From Ramlibacter rhizophilus (GTDB lineage Bacteria; Pseudomonadota; Gammaproteobacteria; Burkholderiales; Burkholderiaceae_C): a DNA stretch of 64,000 bases. This document shows, piece after piece, positions 51,199 to 60,617 of the stretch. The translations under genes and the position numbers were made by a program. The first letter of the stretch is position 1. Every line of letters begins with the position of its first letter. The notes below the pieces were generated by a model. It searched no databases. It was not told where the DNA came from and was given only the letters and a program-made list of their open reading frames with translations. The stretch lies in contig NZ_SMLL01000004.1 of the NCBI RefSeq assembly GCF_004681965.1, forward strand, positions 558,001-622,000, in the 5' to 3' direction.

Positions 51199-52218
51199 TC
51201 ACGCATTGCCGTCAGGGCGGGCGGCGCGGGCCTGGGCCGGCGGGTTCCAGGGCCGCGCCTGCTCCTGCGTGCGGTCGATCCACCAGCGCGCGCACTGCTG
51301 CACGGCCTTGGCATAGGGCGTCCAGGGCAGGGCCAGCTCGCGCGTGGCGGCCCGGGCGTCCAGCCGCAGGTGGCGCTGCCACAGGCCCAGGAGCCCGGGC
51401 GTGATGGGGGGCGGCAGCAGCTGCGCGTCGCGGCGCACGCGCGCCAGCAGCTTGCGGCCGATGTGCAGGGGCGGCCCGGCGACGAAGGCGTCCAGTTGCA
51501 GCTGGCGCGAGCGCACGCGCCGCAGCGGCGTGGCGCCGATCGCCAGGGCCAGGTCGGCAAAGTAGTCGTTCCAGCGCGGGCTGTCGGGCGCTGCCAGGTT
51601 GTAGGTGCGCAGCTGGTCGGGATGGGGCGGCGCCTGCAGCGCCAGCACGGCGGCCTGGCACACGTCGTCCACGTGCACCAGGTTGGACCAGCCGTCGCCG
51701 CCCGGCCCCAGGTCACCCAGGCGGCCGGCCTCCAGCCAGCGCGCGATGCGGCCCACCCAGAGTTCGCTGCCCGGTCCGAAGACGCAGCCGGGGCGCAGCA
51801 CCGTGACGCTCGCCTCGGGCAGGCGGGCGAACTGCGCCTCGGCGTCGATCTTGGCCCGCCCGTACCAGCCCAGGCCGGCATTCAGCGTGGCCTGCTCGTC
51901 CAGCAGGCCTTCCTGCGCGCCGTACACCGACATGGTGCTGAAGTGGACCAGCCGCCGGCACTCGCTCGCCGCCAGGGCCCGTGCCAGCACCTGCGCGCCC
52001 AGGGCGATCGCCGGGCCGCTGCCGGCGACGCAGTTGACCACGGCGTCGCACTGCCCCAGGGCCTGGGACAGGGCCGTTTCGTCGCGCGTGTCCAGCCGCA
52101 GCACGCCGGGCCCGCCGCGCGAGGACGCCGCCAGCGGCTGCATGCCGGCGGCGGCGAGCCGCGCGACCAGGCGCGCTCCGATGTAGCCCGTGCCGCCGAG
52201 GACCAGCACGCGGTTCAT
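51199..52218 (-). CDS. NAD-dependent epimerase/dehydratase family protein
   Basis: This 339-residue extended-SDR protein has LGGTGYIGARLVARL at the N-terminus and HFSTMSVYGAQEG. The YGRAKIDAE segment is YxxxK-like with Tyr and Lys in place, followed by LRPGCVFGPGSELWVGRI and the NLVHVDDV motif. It is probably a nucleotide-sugar epimerase, dehydratase or reductase that makes a building block for the nearby polysaccharide. The ATG at 52218 gives MNRVLVLGGTGYIG; the frame is open further upstream but lies over the GMC gene's end. Confidence 0.88.
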   Translation of the reverse strand: MNRVLVLGGTGYIGARLVARLAAAGMQPLAASSRGGPGVLRLDTRDETALSQALGQCDAVVNCVAGSGPAIALGAQVLARALAASECRRLVHFSTMSVYGAQEGLLDEQATLNAGLGWYGRAKIDAEAQFARLPEASVTVLRPGCVFGPGSELWVGRIARWLEAGRLGDLGPGGDGWSNLVHVDDVCQAAVLALQAPPHPDQLRTYNLAAPDSPRWNDYFADLALAIGATPLRRVRSRQLQLDAFVAGPPLHIGRKLLARVRRDAQLLPPPITPGLLGLWQRHLRLDARAATRELALPWTPYAKAVQQCARWWIDRTQEQARPWNPPAQARAARPDGNA

Positions 52219-52300
52219 CGGGCTGCCTCCGCACGGCGTGCGCCGGGAACCCTGCGCGCAGCGTGCGCCGGGATTGAACGCTTGGGGCGACCCGGCGTGC

Positions 52301-54010
52301 TCATGCGCTCGCCTCCGTGGCATTCGCCGCCGACAGCTCCAGCGGCGCGGCGCGGCGCGTGGACAGGCGCTCGGCCAGGTGCGCGCCCAGGCGCAGGGAC
52401 AGCGCCAGGATGGTGAGCGTCGGGTTGGCCTGGCTGGAAGTGGGGAAGGCGGCGCTGCCGGCCACGTAGAGGTTGTCCACGGAATGCACCTTGCAGTCGC
52501 GGTCCACCACGCTCTCGCGCGGATCGCGGCCCATGCGCGCGGTGCCGATGTGGTGGCCGCCGTAGGCGCCGTAGCGCAGCAGGTCCTGCTCCAGCGTCTC
52601 GCGCGAGTAGCTCAGGCGCGCCGCGCCGCTGCGGGCCATCTCGGCGGCGATCCAGTCCAGGGTGCGGGCCAGCGAGTCGATGTCCTGGGCGCAGTAGCGC
52701 CAGTCGATGTGCAGGCGGCGCATGCCCAGGGCGTCCACGCCTTCGCCCAGGCGCACGCGGCTGGCCGCCTGCGGCACCTGCTCGCCCTGCAGCTCCAGGC
52801 TGAAGCGGTTCAGGCGGTTGCGCAGGATCACCGAGGGGAACTTGCGCTGCGCGAGCGTGCGGTGGCGCACCCAGTGGGTGAGGAAGGCCGCGGTGTCCAG
52901 CGGGTCGGCCATCACGTTCAGCAGGTGGCGCAGGTAGAGCGCGGGCGAGGCGCCCGGTGCGTCGTGCAGGCGCTTGCCGTACTCGTAGCTGATGAAGTGG
53001 CGCGCGAGGAAGAGGCCCGAGAGCACGCCGTTGCGGTGCGAGGGGTCGGTGATGCGGGGGAAGTGCAGCCGCGCCACCGCGTTGAGCAGGCCCTCGCGAC
53101 GCTGCCGGGGCGCGGCGATGGACAGGCGCCGGCGGCAGTAGACCCCGTCGGGCGCGATCTCGTAGCCGTGCCGCACGTCCGAGGGCCGGCCGTGCACCTC
53201 CAGGTTGCCGACGTTGCCGGCGATGTGGCACATGTAGTAGCGGCCCACCACGTCGTGCTCGTTGCCCACGCCCTGCGGCACCACGTCGTTGGAGGCGAGC
53301 ATGAGGCGCGGCGTCTCCAGCCCGCCCAGGGCCAGCACGGTGGCGCGGGCGCTGACCTGCAGGCGCGGTCCGCCCAGCGTGGCCACGTCCAGGGTGCGCA
53401 CGCTGCCGCCCTCGGGCGCCAGGCGGATGCCGGTGCACACCGCACCCTGCAGCACGCGCACATTGCGCGCCAGGGCCAGGCGGCGCTGGTAGCGCAGTCC
53501 GAAGTTCGTCGGGCAGGAAAAGCGCTCGAGCCCGGTACTGCGCACGACCTCGCTGGCGAAGCCGGCGATGAGCGGCGGCGAGTCCGGGAAGGCCTCGCGC
53601 GCGTCGTAGGCGTAACGGCCGGCCTCGGCCAGGGCGTTGGCGGCCACGTAGTGGGGCAGCAGGTCCTCGTAGCCGATGGGCCAGCCGCTCGCGGGCACCC
53701 AGGGGCGGCGTTCGAAGTCGATCGGGTCGTAGGGCATGCAGCGCCCGCCCCAGATGGCGCTGGAGCCGCCCAGGCCGCGCTGGCGGTAGCGGTGCGCCGG
53801 GCTGTGCAGGGCCTCGTCGGCCACTTCGCCTTCGTAGAGGGCCTGGGCCGCCTTGTCGCCGGGCTTGCGGCCGGCTTCCAGCAGCAGCACGGACAGGCCC
53901 GTGTCGGCCAGCGAGAGGGCGACCGCGACGCCTGCCGGTCCCGCGCCGACGATGCACACATCGGCCTGCAGCACGCTGCCGGGCGTGAGGTGGTGGGCGT
54001 CCTCGATCAT
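52301..54010 (-). CDS. GMC family oxidoreductase
   Basis: This 569-residue FAD enzyme has DVCIVGAGPAGVAVALSLAD at the N-terminus, GGSSAIWGGRCMPYDPIDFE and ALGGLETPRLML. The catalytic His pair motif is GGHHIGTARMG (about residue 500), followed by the FAD-closing VAGSAAFPTSSQANPTLTI. GMC enzymes oxidise alcohols or sugars. Inside a polysaccharide operon it may modify a sugar or a lipid-linked intermediate. It overlaps the glycosyltransferase gene upstream by 4 bp. Confidence 0.9.
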   Translation of the reverse strand: MIEDAHHLTPGSVLQADVCIVGAGPAGVAVALSLADTGLSVLLLEAGRKPGDKAAQALYEGEVADEALHSPAHRYRQRGLGGSSAIWGGRCMPYDPIDFERRPWVPASGWPIGYEDLLPHYVAANALAEAGRYAYDAREAFPDSPPLIAGFASEVVRSTGLERFSCPTNFGLRYQRRLALARNVRVLQGAVCTGIRLAPEGGSVRTLDVATLGGPRLQVSARATVLALGGLETPRLMLASNDVVPQGVGNEHDVVGRYYMCHIAGNVGNLEVHGRPSDVRHGYEIAPDGVYCRRRLSIAAPRQRREGLLNAVARLHFPRITDPSHRNGVLSGLFLARHFISYEYGKRLHDAPGASPALYLRHLLNVMADPLDTAAFLTHWVRHRTLAQRKFPSVILRNRLNRFSLELQGEQVPQAASRVRLGEGVDALGMRRLHIDWRYCAQDIDSLARTLDWIAAEMARSGAARLSYSRETLEQDLLRYGAYGGHHIGTARMGRDPRESVVDRDCKVHSVDNLYVAGSAAFPTSSQANPTLTILALSLRLGAHLAERLSTRRAAPLELSAANATEASA

Positions 54011-55194
54011 TCGCGTCCTTTCGCAGCGGCCTCGCTGCGCACGGGCGGCGCGCCGGCGATGCCGAAGTGGCGCGCGTGCAGGGCCGCGATGTTCTCGTAG
54101 AAGCGATCCAGGGAGAACTGCTGGCGAAACAGCGCCTGCCCGTTGTGCTCCAGCGCGCGGCGCAGCGCCGGGTCGCCCAGCACGCGCGCGAGGCCGCCGG
54201 CGATGCTGTCCGCATCGCCCGCCTGCACGAAGCAGGCGTTGTGGCCGTCGGTGAGCACGTGCGGGATCTCGCCCACGGGCGTGCAGACGACCGCCACGCC
54301 ATGGGCCAGCGCTTCCAGGATGGCCAGCGGCAGGCCCTCGTCGTAGGAGGGCAGCACCAGCACGTCGGCCTGCGAGAGCAGTTGCGCGAGGCGGTCCGAA
54401 TCGGTCCAGCCCGCGAAATCCACGCGCCCGGCCAGGCCCAGGCCGGCGGCCTTGGCGCGGTAGCCCTCCAGGTCCCCGCCCCCGGCGAAGCAGGCCTGCC
54501 AGGACAGGCTGGCAAGGCGCGGCTGCGCCAGAGCGCGCAACAGGTCCGAGACGCCCTTGCGCTCGCTCAGGTTGCCCACGAAGAGAATGCGTGCCGGGCC
54601 CGGGCGCTCGGCGGCGCGGGGTACCGAGGGCGCCGGCACGCCGTTGATCACGATCTCCACCCGCCGCGCCGGCACGCCCAGCTCGCGGATGACGAAGTCG
54701 GCCGAGGCCTGGCCCAGCACGATCACGCTCTGCGGCAGCGAGAACACCCAGCGCACCAGCGCCTTGGCCCAGCCGGGGAAGTCCGGGTAGGCCCGGTGCA
54801 GCTGCGCCGCGTGCAGGTGCAGCACCACGGGAAGCCCGAGCGCGCGGCTGGCGGCGACGACCACGCTCTTGCGCACGAGGCTCAGCCGCTCGGCCATGTT
54901 CACGTGCACGCCCGCCAGCCGGCCGCTGAGGCGCCCGCGCACCAGGCGCGCCAGGGCCTGGGCCAGCACCAGCATCGACGCGGCGGCACTGCCCGCGCCG
55001 CGCGTGTCCAGCGGCCGCAGCTGCGCGGTCTGGCCGGGCTGGGGCTCACCCTGGGCCTGGATCAGGTAGTCGGCGACCTTGAACATGCCGCCCCCGACGG
55101 GCGTCCAGGGGCAGGCGATGTAGATGGTGCGCAGCGAGGAGGTGTCGGTGGTCGCGGGGGCGTCGAGCGAGCTGGGCGCGGTGGGCTGGGGCAT
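54007..55194 (-). CDS. Glycosyltransferase family 4
   Basis: This 395-residue GT-B transferase has an N-terminal GGGMFKVADYLIQ loop and a central hinge IVINGVPAPS. The donor-binding domain carries FVGNLSERKGVSDLLRAL and the EX7E motif DEGLPLAILEALAHGVAVVC. It adds a sugar to the lipid-linked repeat unit at the cytoplasmic face. It starts 3 bp after the stop of the GT2 gene upstream. Confidence 0.93.
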   Translation of the reverse strand: MPQPTAPSSLDAPATTDTSSLRTIYIACPWTPVGGGMFKVADYLIQAQGEPQPGQTAQLRPLDTRGAGSAAASMLVLAQALARLVRGRLSGRLAGVHVNMAERLSLVRKSVVVAASRALGLPVVLHLHAAQLHRAYPDFPGWAKALVRWVFSLPQSVIVLGQASADFVIRELGVPARRVEIVINGVPAPSVPRAAERPGPARILFVGNLSERKGVSDLLRALAQPRLASLSWQACFAGGGDLEGYRAKAAGLGLAGRVDFAGWTDSDRLAQLLSQADVLVLPSYDEGLPLAILEALAHGVAVVCTPVGEIPHVLTDGHNACFVQAGDADSIAGGLARVLGDPALRRALEHNGQALFRQQFSLDRFYENIAALHARHFGIAGAPPVRSEAAAKGRE

Positions 55195-55197
55195 GTG

Positions 55198-56337
55198 TCA
55201 GGAACGGTGGGCCGAAGGCGGGGAGGGCGGCAGGGGGGCGTTGCGGAAGGCGCCGCCGGGCGAGGCGCCGCCAGGGGCGCCGCGGCCGGACAGGCCCGGC
55301 CCGCCGGGTTCGCGCAGCACGCGGCTGGCGATGGGTTCGGTGGTGGGCTTGCGCGCATGCAGCAGCCCGCGCACCAGGCCGGCCGCGTTGAAGCACCAGG
55401 ACACGACGGCATAGATGCCGCGCGCGAGCGATCGCTTGCGCAGGCTCATGAGGACCACGGGCGCGAGCGCGAGCGCGGTGAGCGCGCCGGCGCGCAGCGG
55501 CCACTCCATGGGCCACAGCGGCACGGTGAGCAGCACCGCCCACCAGGCCAGCACGCCCAGGTACAGGCGGATCTCGCGCTGGTTGCGCCACACCAGGCGC
55601 AGCCAGGGCTGGCCCAGGGCCGAGCGCAGCAGCTCGCCGGAGCCGCAGATGTAGCCGCTCTTCCAGCGCCGCATCAGCAGCTTGTAGGGCGGCGTCTCGT
55701 GGCCCACGTGGGCCACGGCATCGATGGGCAGGCGCCAGAGCTTCCAGCCGCGCGCGCGCAGGCGCACCGCCAGCTCGAACTCCTCGTAGCTGTGGAGGTT
55801 GCGGTCGGACAGGTGGCCGGCCTCCTGGATCGCACAGCGGCGGTACAGGCCGCCACCGTCGAGGCGGTCCACGGGGCCCGGCACGCGGTGCGGCTCCAGG
55901 CGCTCGCGCGCCGCACGCTCGCGGTACTCCAGGCTCTCCAGGTTGCGTTCGACCACGCGTCCGCCCACGCCCGCCACCTCCGGGTGCTGGGCCAGGAAGG
56001 CGAGCGCGCGGTCGAGGAAGCCCGGCAGCAGCTCCATGTCCCCGTCCATGAGGTACACGTACTCGCCCAGCGCGTGCTGGTAGCCCAGTTGCGGCCCGGC
56101 GCCGCAGCAGCGTTCGTCGGGATGCGCGAGCTGCACGATGCGGATGGGGTAGGCCGCGGCGATCTCGACCGTGCGGTCGGTGGAGCAGGAGTCGGCCAGC
56201 ACCACCTCGCCGCCGATGTGCTGCACGGCGCGCAGGGCGCTCTCGATCGCCAGCGCGATGCGGCCCTCCTCGTTGAGGGCCTTGATCACCACCGTCAGGC
56301 GGGCGGGGCGGGTGTGGGGTAGTTCGCGGGTGGTCAT
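55198..56337 (-). CDS. Glycosyltransferase family 2 with C-terminal membrane segments
   Basis: This 379-residue GT-A transferase has LTVVIKALNEEGRIALAIES, ADSCSTDRTVEIA (in place of the usual DDGS motif) and the DXD-like YLMDGDMELLPGFLD. It also has GGGLYRR and HVGHETPPYKLLMRRW. Two or three hydrophobic helices at about 255-330 (LYLGVLAWWAVLLTVPL and others) anchor it in the inner membrane. The C-terminus is Pro/Gly-rich and probably disordered. Confidence 0.92.
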   Translation of the reverse strand: MTTRELPHTRPARLTVVIKALNEEGRIALAIESALRAVQHIGGEVVLADSCSTDRTVEIAAAYPIRIVQLAHPDERCCGAGPQLGYQHALGEYVYLMDGDMELLPGFLDRALAFLAQHPEVAGVGGRVVERNLESLEYRERAARERLEPHRVPGPVDRLDGGGLYRRCAIQEAGHLSDRNLHSYEEFELAVRLRARGWKLWRLPIDAVAHVGHETPPYKLLMRRWKSGYICGSGELLRSALGQPWLRLVWRNQREIRLYLGVLAWWAVLLTVPLWPMEWPLRAGALTALALAPVVLMSLRKRSLARGIYAVVSWCFNAAGLVRGLLHARKPTTEPIASRVLREPGGPGLSGRGAPGGASPGGAFRNAPLPPSPPSAHRS

Positions 56338-57302
56338 TGCACGGGCTCCTGTGCGAACGCATCGGCACTGCGCACGCGCCATCGCTGCCAGCGGTCGGCC
56401 AGGCCGACCGGCACGAACAGCGTCATGAACATGGTCATCATCCAGCGCCGGCTCAGCATGCTGCCGCGCGCGCGAAGCAAAAAGCGCAGCGACTCGAGGC
56501 GCTCGTTCTCGGCCAGCGCGGCGCGGGCCATGGTCACCTGCAGCTGGGCCACGAACCACAGGGCCGACTGCCGGTAGCGCGCCGGGATCGTGCCGTCCAT
56601 GGCGTGCTGGCGCATGCGCACCAGGAAGGGCGGCAGCTCACGCGCCAGGTCGCGCCGCGTGAGGCTGCCAGGCACCTCGCCGCGGATCGTGGCGTAGGGC
56701 GCGTTCACCACCGCCACCGGCGCCAGGTCGGAGACGCGGAACCACAGGTCCAGGTCCTCGCCCCAGGCTTCTCCCTCGATGAAGCGTTCGGGCATGGAGC
56801 GCAGCAGCTCGGTGCGGATGGCCACGCTGCTGCTGCAAAGCGGTGTGTTCTTCATCCAGCGCAGGCGCAGGTCGTCGATCAGTTCGGTTTCGCAGAAGGC
56901 CTCGGGCACCGGCCAGGGCTCGAAGGGCCTTCCGGTGTGTTCGACCACGGTGTGGAAGCGAGTTCCCAGCATCTGCGCCTCGGGGCAGGCCCGGTGGGCC
57001 CGCGCCAGCGCGGCGAGGAACTCCGGGTGCCAGGCATCGTCGCCGTCCAGCAGGGCGACCCAGTCGCCCTGCGCCGCCGCGATGCCGCGATTGCGGGCCG
57101 CCGAGACGCCGGCATTGGGCTGGCGGATCAGCCGCACCCGGGGATCGGCGAGTGCGGCCACGCGCGCCGCACCATCGTCGGTGGAGCCGTCGTCCACCAC
57201 GATCACCTCCAGCGGCGCGAGCGTCTGCTCCAGGACCGATTGCACGGCCGACTCGATGAACCGGCCCTTGTTGTACAGGGGGATCACCACCGAAAACTTC
57301 AT
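56334..57302 (-). CDS. Glycosyltransferase family 2
   Basis: This 322-residue GT-A transferase has FSVVIPLYNKGRFIESAVQS, VVDDGSTDDGAARV, RQPNAGVSAARNRGI and the DXD motif LLDGDDAWHPEF. The acceptor region is EGEAWGEDLDLWFRVSD. The start at 57302 overlaps the ligase gene stop by 4 bp. It adds a sugar to the repeat unit; donor and acceptor are unknown. Confidence 0.93.
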   Translation of the reverse strand: MKFSVVIPLYNKGRFIESAVQSVLEQTLAPLEVIVVDDGSTDDGAARVAALADPRVRLIRQPNAGVSAARNRGIAAAQGDWVALLDGDDAWHPEFLAALARAHRACPEAQMLGTRFHTVVEHTGRPFEPWPVPEAFCETELIDDLRLRWMKNTPLCSSSVAIRTELLRSMPERFIEGEAWGEDLDLWFRVSDLAPVAVVNAPYATIRGEVPGSLTRRDLARELPPFLVRMRQHAMDGTIPARYRQSALWFVAQLQVTMARAALAENERLESLRFLLRARGSMLSRRWMMTMFMTLFVPVGLADRWQRWRVRSADAFAQEPVQ

Positions 57303-58639
57303 GAAACGACTCCGTATCTGAGGGGCGCGCGCCGCGGCTCGAGCTGGCGCTGCGCGCTGGCGGCCGCCAGGGTGGCCACCAGCAGGAGATGGGTGAACAG
57401 CTCGGTGCCGTAGCCCATGAGGGACAGCGGCACTTCGCTGATGGAACGCACGGCCACAGCGGTGAAGAGCGCCAGCGAGAGCCCGCCGCTGGCGCGCGCG
57501 CCGCGGATGGCGAGGATCAGCAGCACGGTCGCATAGATGACCAGCGTGGTGGCGCCCACGCTGCCCGAGCGCGCCAGGTCGTCCAGGAACTGGTTGTGCG
57601 CGTGGGTGGCGTTGGGCATGCCGATGGCGGCGCGGTAGACCGAGTCCCAGATCGTGAGGCCGTAGCCGAAGGTGGGGTTGAGCTGCCACTCCTCGATGGC
57701 TGCGATCCAGATGCGGTCGCGGCCGGTCAACGTCATGAGCTCGACGGCGCCGCGGCTGTTGGCGAAATCGCGCGCCGCGCCGAAGGCGTCGCCGATCAGC
57801 ACCCAACCGGCGAGGCCCGCCACGCCCACGATGAGCGCCAGGCAGACCACGATGCCGAAGCTGTTGTCGCGCGGGTTGCCAAGGCGCCGCAGGAACTCGC
57901 CGCCATAGCGCACGGCCCCCAGGACCAGGGCGCAGGCCGCCCAGCCGATCCATGCGGTCTTGGACTGCGCGATGAACAGCACGCCCAGCCCCAGCAGCCA
58001 GGCCAGGCGGTTGATGCTGCGCCGCTCGTAGGGCATCACCCAGAGCAGCAGCAGCGCCACCTGGGCCAGCATGCCCTGCGTGACCGGGTGGGCGGTGAGG
58101 CCGCCGAAGCGCGGCAGGCCGGGAATGAGGCCCTGCGTGTAGTAGATGTCCAGGACCATCGTGGTCTTGATCGGGATCAGCAGCACGCCCGCCAGCATCA
58201 GCAGGAACAGCGCGTCGCGCGCGCGCCGCAGCAGCTTCTCGCGGTCGGCCACGCCGACCAGGCAGCAGGCCACGCCCAGGCCGAGCGAGTACATGTACTC
58301 GTGGCTGAGATACGGGTTGGCGGCGAACAGCGCGGTCGCGCCGACGGTGCCGATCCAGTACAGCACGAAGGCCATCAGCAGCGTGAAGGAGGGCAGCGGC
58401 CGCTTGAGCGCGAAGTGGTTGGCGATCTGCTCGACCGAGGCGACGAGCAGGAACAGCGACACGGCGCGCTGCAGCACCGTGGTGATCGGATGGCGCGCCG
58501 TCTCGGCCACGCTCTGCAGGTGCAGGAACTGCTGCGTGAGGTCTCGGTTGACCAGGACCAGGTCCACGGCCGTGAGGAACAGCATGGCCGGGAAGGCCCA
58601 GGGCAGGAGGCCGGCCGAGCGGCGGGTGGTGGCTTTCAT
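57299..58639 (-). CDS. O-antigen ligase/polymerase family protein (Wzy_C)
   Basis: This 446-residue polytopic protein has ten or more membrane helices and a large periplasmic loop (about 285-350) with ELMTLTGRDRIWIAAIEEWQ. The Wzy_C/WaaL motif HAHNQFLDDLARSGSVG follows. It is probably the polymerase that joins repeat units in the periplasm. It overlaps the flippase gene by 4 bp (ATGA), consistent with a Wzx/Wzy system. Confidence 0.9.
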   Translation of the reverse strand: MKATTRRSAGLLPWAFPAMLFLTAVDLVLVNRDLTQQFLHLQSVAETARHPITTVLQRAVSLFLLVASVEQIANHFALKRPLPSFTLLMAFVLYWIGTVGATALFAANPYLSHEYMYSLGLGVACCLVGVADREKLLRRARDALFLLMLAGVLLIPIKTTMVLDIYYTQGLIPGLPRFGGLTAHPVTQGMLAQVALLLLWVMPYERRSINRLAWLLGLGVLFIAQSKTAWIGWAACALVLGAVRYGGEFLRRLGNPRDNSFGIVVCLALIVGVAGLAGWVLIGDAFGAARDFANSRGAVELMTLTGRDRIWIAAIEEWQLNPTFGYGLTIWDSVYRAAIGMPNATHAHNQFLDDLARSGSVGATTLVIYATVLLILAIRGARASGGLSLALFTAVAVRSISEVPLSLMGYGTELFTHLLLVATLAAASAQRQLEPRRAPLRYGVVS

Positions 58640-60150
58640 GCTTGTTTCTCCCGGGCGGTGGCCGAGCCCGCGGCAGGCGCTTCGGCCACGCGCACGAAGG
58701 GCAGCAGGCGCGACAGTGCAAGGCGTGCCTGCTCGCCCAGCCATTGCGGCGCGGCCAGCACCACCACGGCCATGGCCAGGAATGACGCCAGGCTGCCCGC
58801 CGCGAACGAGAGGGCCGCGTTGTCCATGGGCGCCACCGCGAGCTGCGCCCCGCGCGCGGCCGCCGCGCACCAGGCCGCCAGCAGGGCGCCGCGCACGAAC
58901 ATCGGTGCGAGCTGCGCCCAACGCAACTGCAGCGCGCGCAATCCCGCGGCCACGGTGACCAGCATGCGTGCATAGACCACCACGGCCGAGACGATCGCGG
59001 CCCAGCGCAGCCCCTGGGGCGTGAGCAGCCACCAGACCGGCACGGCGACGGCCAGCAGCGGCAGCTGCAGCAGCGCTTCCATGTGCTTGCGGCCGGTGTT
59101 CCACAGCACGGGCGTCGACAGGCCCCAGCCGGCCCAGGCGGGCAGGCACAGGAACATGAGCGCGAGCACCCAGGCCGAGTCGTTCCAGTCCGGGCCGTAG
59201 AGGAGGGCCACGAGGTCGTGCGCGACCAGGGCCATGCTCACGGCGGCCGGCGTGACCAGCACCAGCACGCAGGCCAGCACCAGCAGCCAGGCCTGGGCCA
59301 GGCGCTGCGGCTCGTGGGCCATGCGCGCACCCGAGGCGAGGAAGGTGGGCTGGATGGCGCTGACCAGCAGCGTGTTGGGGATCTGCGCGAAGTTGTAGGC
59401 CAGCGTGTACAGGCCCACCGCCTGCGCGTTGAGCAGGCGGCCGATGACGATGCGGTCCAGGTTGCCCAGCAGCCAGTTGACGATGTTGGTCACGAAGACG
59501 GTGCGCCCGGTGCGCAGGGCCTGCGCTCCCGCGGCATGCGCGAAGAGCGGGCGCACCGGATGGCGGCGCAGCACGAAGGCGCCCACCAGCGTCACTGCCG
59601 CCTGCACCACGCAGGCCAGGGCGAGCGACTGCGCGCCCCAGCCGGCCAGGGCCAGCGGCAGTCCCACGCCCAGGTAGCCCACGCCGTAGCTGGCCAGCTG
59701 CAACAGTCCCAGGGAGCGGAAGTTCAGGTCACGCTGCAGCAGGCACACCGCCGGTGCGCTCAGCGCCGTCAGCAGGCAGGCCAGGGACAGCCACTGCACC
59801 ATGGGCGTCACGCGCGGGTCGCCGAAGAAGTCGGCGAACAGCGGCGCGAGCAGCAGCATTCCCAGCGCCGTTGCCGCGCCCGCGATGCTTTGCCAGGTGA
59901 AGGCGAAGCGGATGTCGTTGTCGTCGATGCGCTCCTGCAGCAGCAGGTTCCAGCTGAAGGCCGAACCCGACAGGAAGGCCGCGAAGGTGAGGACCGCGAT
60001 GCCGATGCCGTAGATGCCGTAGTTGCCCGGACCCAGGGCGCGCGCCAGGGCGACCTGCGCGCCCAGTTGCAGCACGAAGCGGGCGGCCGTGGTGAGGGCG
60101 CTCCACTTGACGGCCTTCTCGGCCAGGCTCGCCAGCGTCGCGGCAGTCAT
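58636..60150 (-). CDS. Polysaccharide flippase (Wzx/MATE-type oligosaccharide transporter)
   Basis: This 504-residue membrane protein has about 14 helices. It starts with LAEKAVKWSALTTAARFVLQ and the ALGPGNYGIYGI segment typical of the polysaccharide-synthesis transporter family. It also has LNAQAVGLYTLAYNFAQIPN, another conserved stretch. It flips the lipid-linked repeat unit to the periplasm. It overlaps the small secreted protein gene by 4 bp and is followed by the polymerase gene. Confidence 0.93.
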   Translation of the reverse strand: MTAATLASLAEKAVKWSALTTAARFVLQLGAQVALARALGPGNYGIYGIGIAVLTFAAFLSGSAFSWNLLLQERIDDNDIRFAFTWQSIAGAATALGMLLLAPLFADFFGDPRVTPMVQWLSLACLLTALSAPAVCLLQRDLNFRSLGLLQLASYGVGYLGVGLPLALAGWGAQSLALACVVQAAVTLVGAFVLRRHPVRPLFAHAAGAQALRTGRTVFVTNIVNWLLGNLDRIVIGRLLNAQAVGLYTLAYNFAQIPNTLLVSAIQPTFLASGARMAHEPQRLAQAWLLVLACVLVLVTPAAVSMALVAHDLVALLYGPDWNDSAWVLALMFLCLPAWAGWGLSTPVLWNTGRKHMEALLQLPLLAVAVPVWWLLTPQGLRWAAIVSAVVVYARMLVTVAAGLRALQLRWAQLAPMFVRGALLAAWCAAAARGAQLAVAPMDNAALSFAAGSLASFLAMAVVVLAAPQWLGEQARLALSRLLPFVRVAEAPAAGSATAREKQA

Positions 60151-60476
60151 GGGCGGGCACTGCCCCAGCGTCGTAGCGCAATGCCCGCGATCAGGGCCAG
60201 GCCCACCATCAGCAGGGGGCTGGAGTTGTTTTGCGCCGCCTCACGCGCAGTGTCCTGGGCGTTCACAGGCGACTGCAGCGCGAGTGTGGCATTGGCAAAG
60301 CGTGCCGCCGGTTCGGCGTGTGCCGCGGCCTGTCGCACCACCGGCACCTCGGCGGCGGCGGCCGCACTGACCACGAAGCCCTGCGCGACGGGTTGGGGCG
60401 CCGGTTGCGCCTCGGCAGCGGTGGCGGCCGTGTGGCAGCCAAGGCAGATCAGCGTTGCGGCGAGCAGCGGGTTCAT
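60147..60476 (-). CDS. Small secreted protein with a C-terminal anchor-like tail
   Basis: This 109-residue protein has a signal peptide (about 1-21, LLAATLICLGCHTAATAA), an Ala/Pro/Gln-rich linker and a C-terminus made of NNSS, a hydrophobic helix LLMVGLALIAGIALR and a basic end RRWGSARP. The tripartite tail resembles PEP-CTERM/exosortase sorting signals without the Pro-Glu-Pro. It is first in the EPS block 2 run (4-bp overlap with the flippase). No homolog was recognised, and a simple C-terminal membrane anchor is an alternative. Confidence 0.65.
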   Translation of the reverse strand: MNPLLAATLICLGCHTAATAAEAQPAPQPVAQGFVVSAAAAAEVPVVRQAAAHAEPAARFANATLALQSPVNAQDTAREAAQNNSSPLLMVGLALIAGIALRRWGSARP

Positions 60477-60617
60477 GTGTTTTTGTCCCTGAGGCGGTGA
60501 GTCCAGGGAATTCTGGAAGTGCGCAGCTAGCTGGAGCGTCGGAGAACGCCGTCTCGCGATGGCTCTTTCAGGCTATTCGCGTCGGGCAGGTGCAACGCAA
60601 CGCCAGAATGCTCAGCC

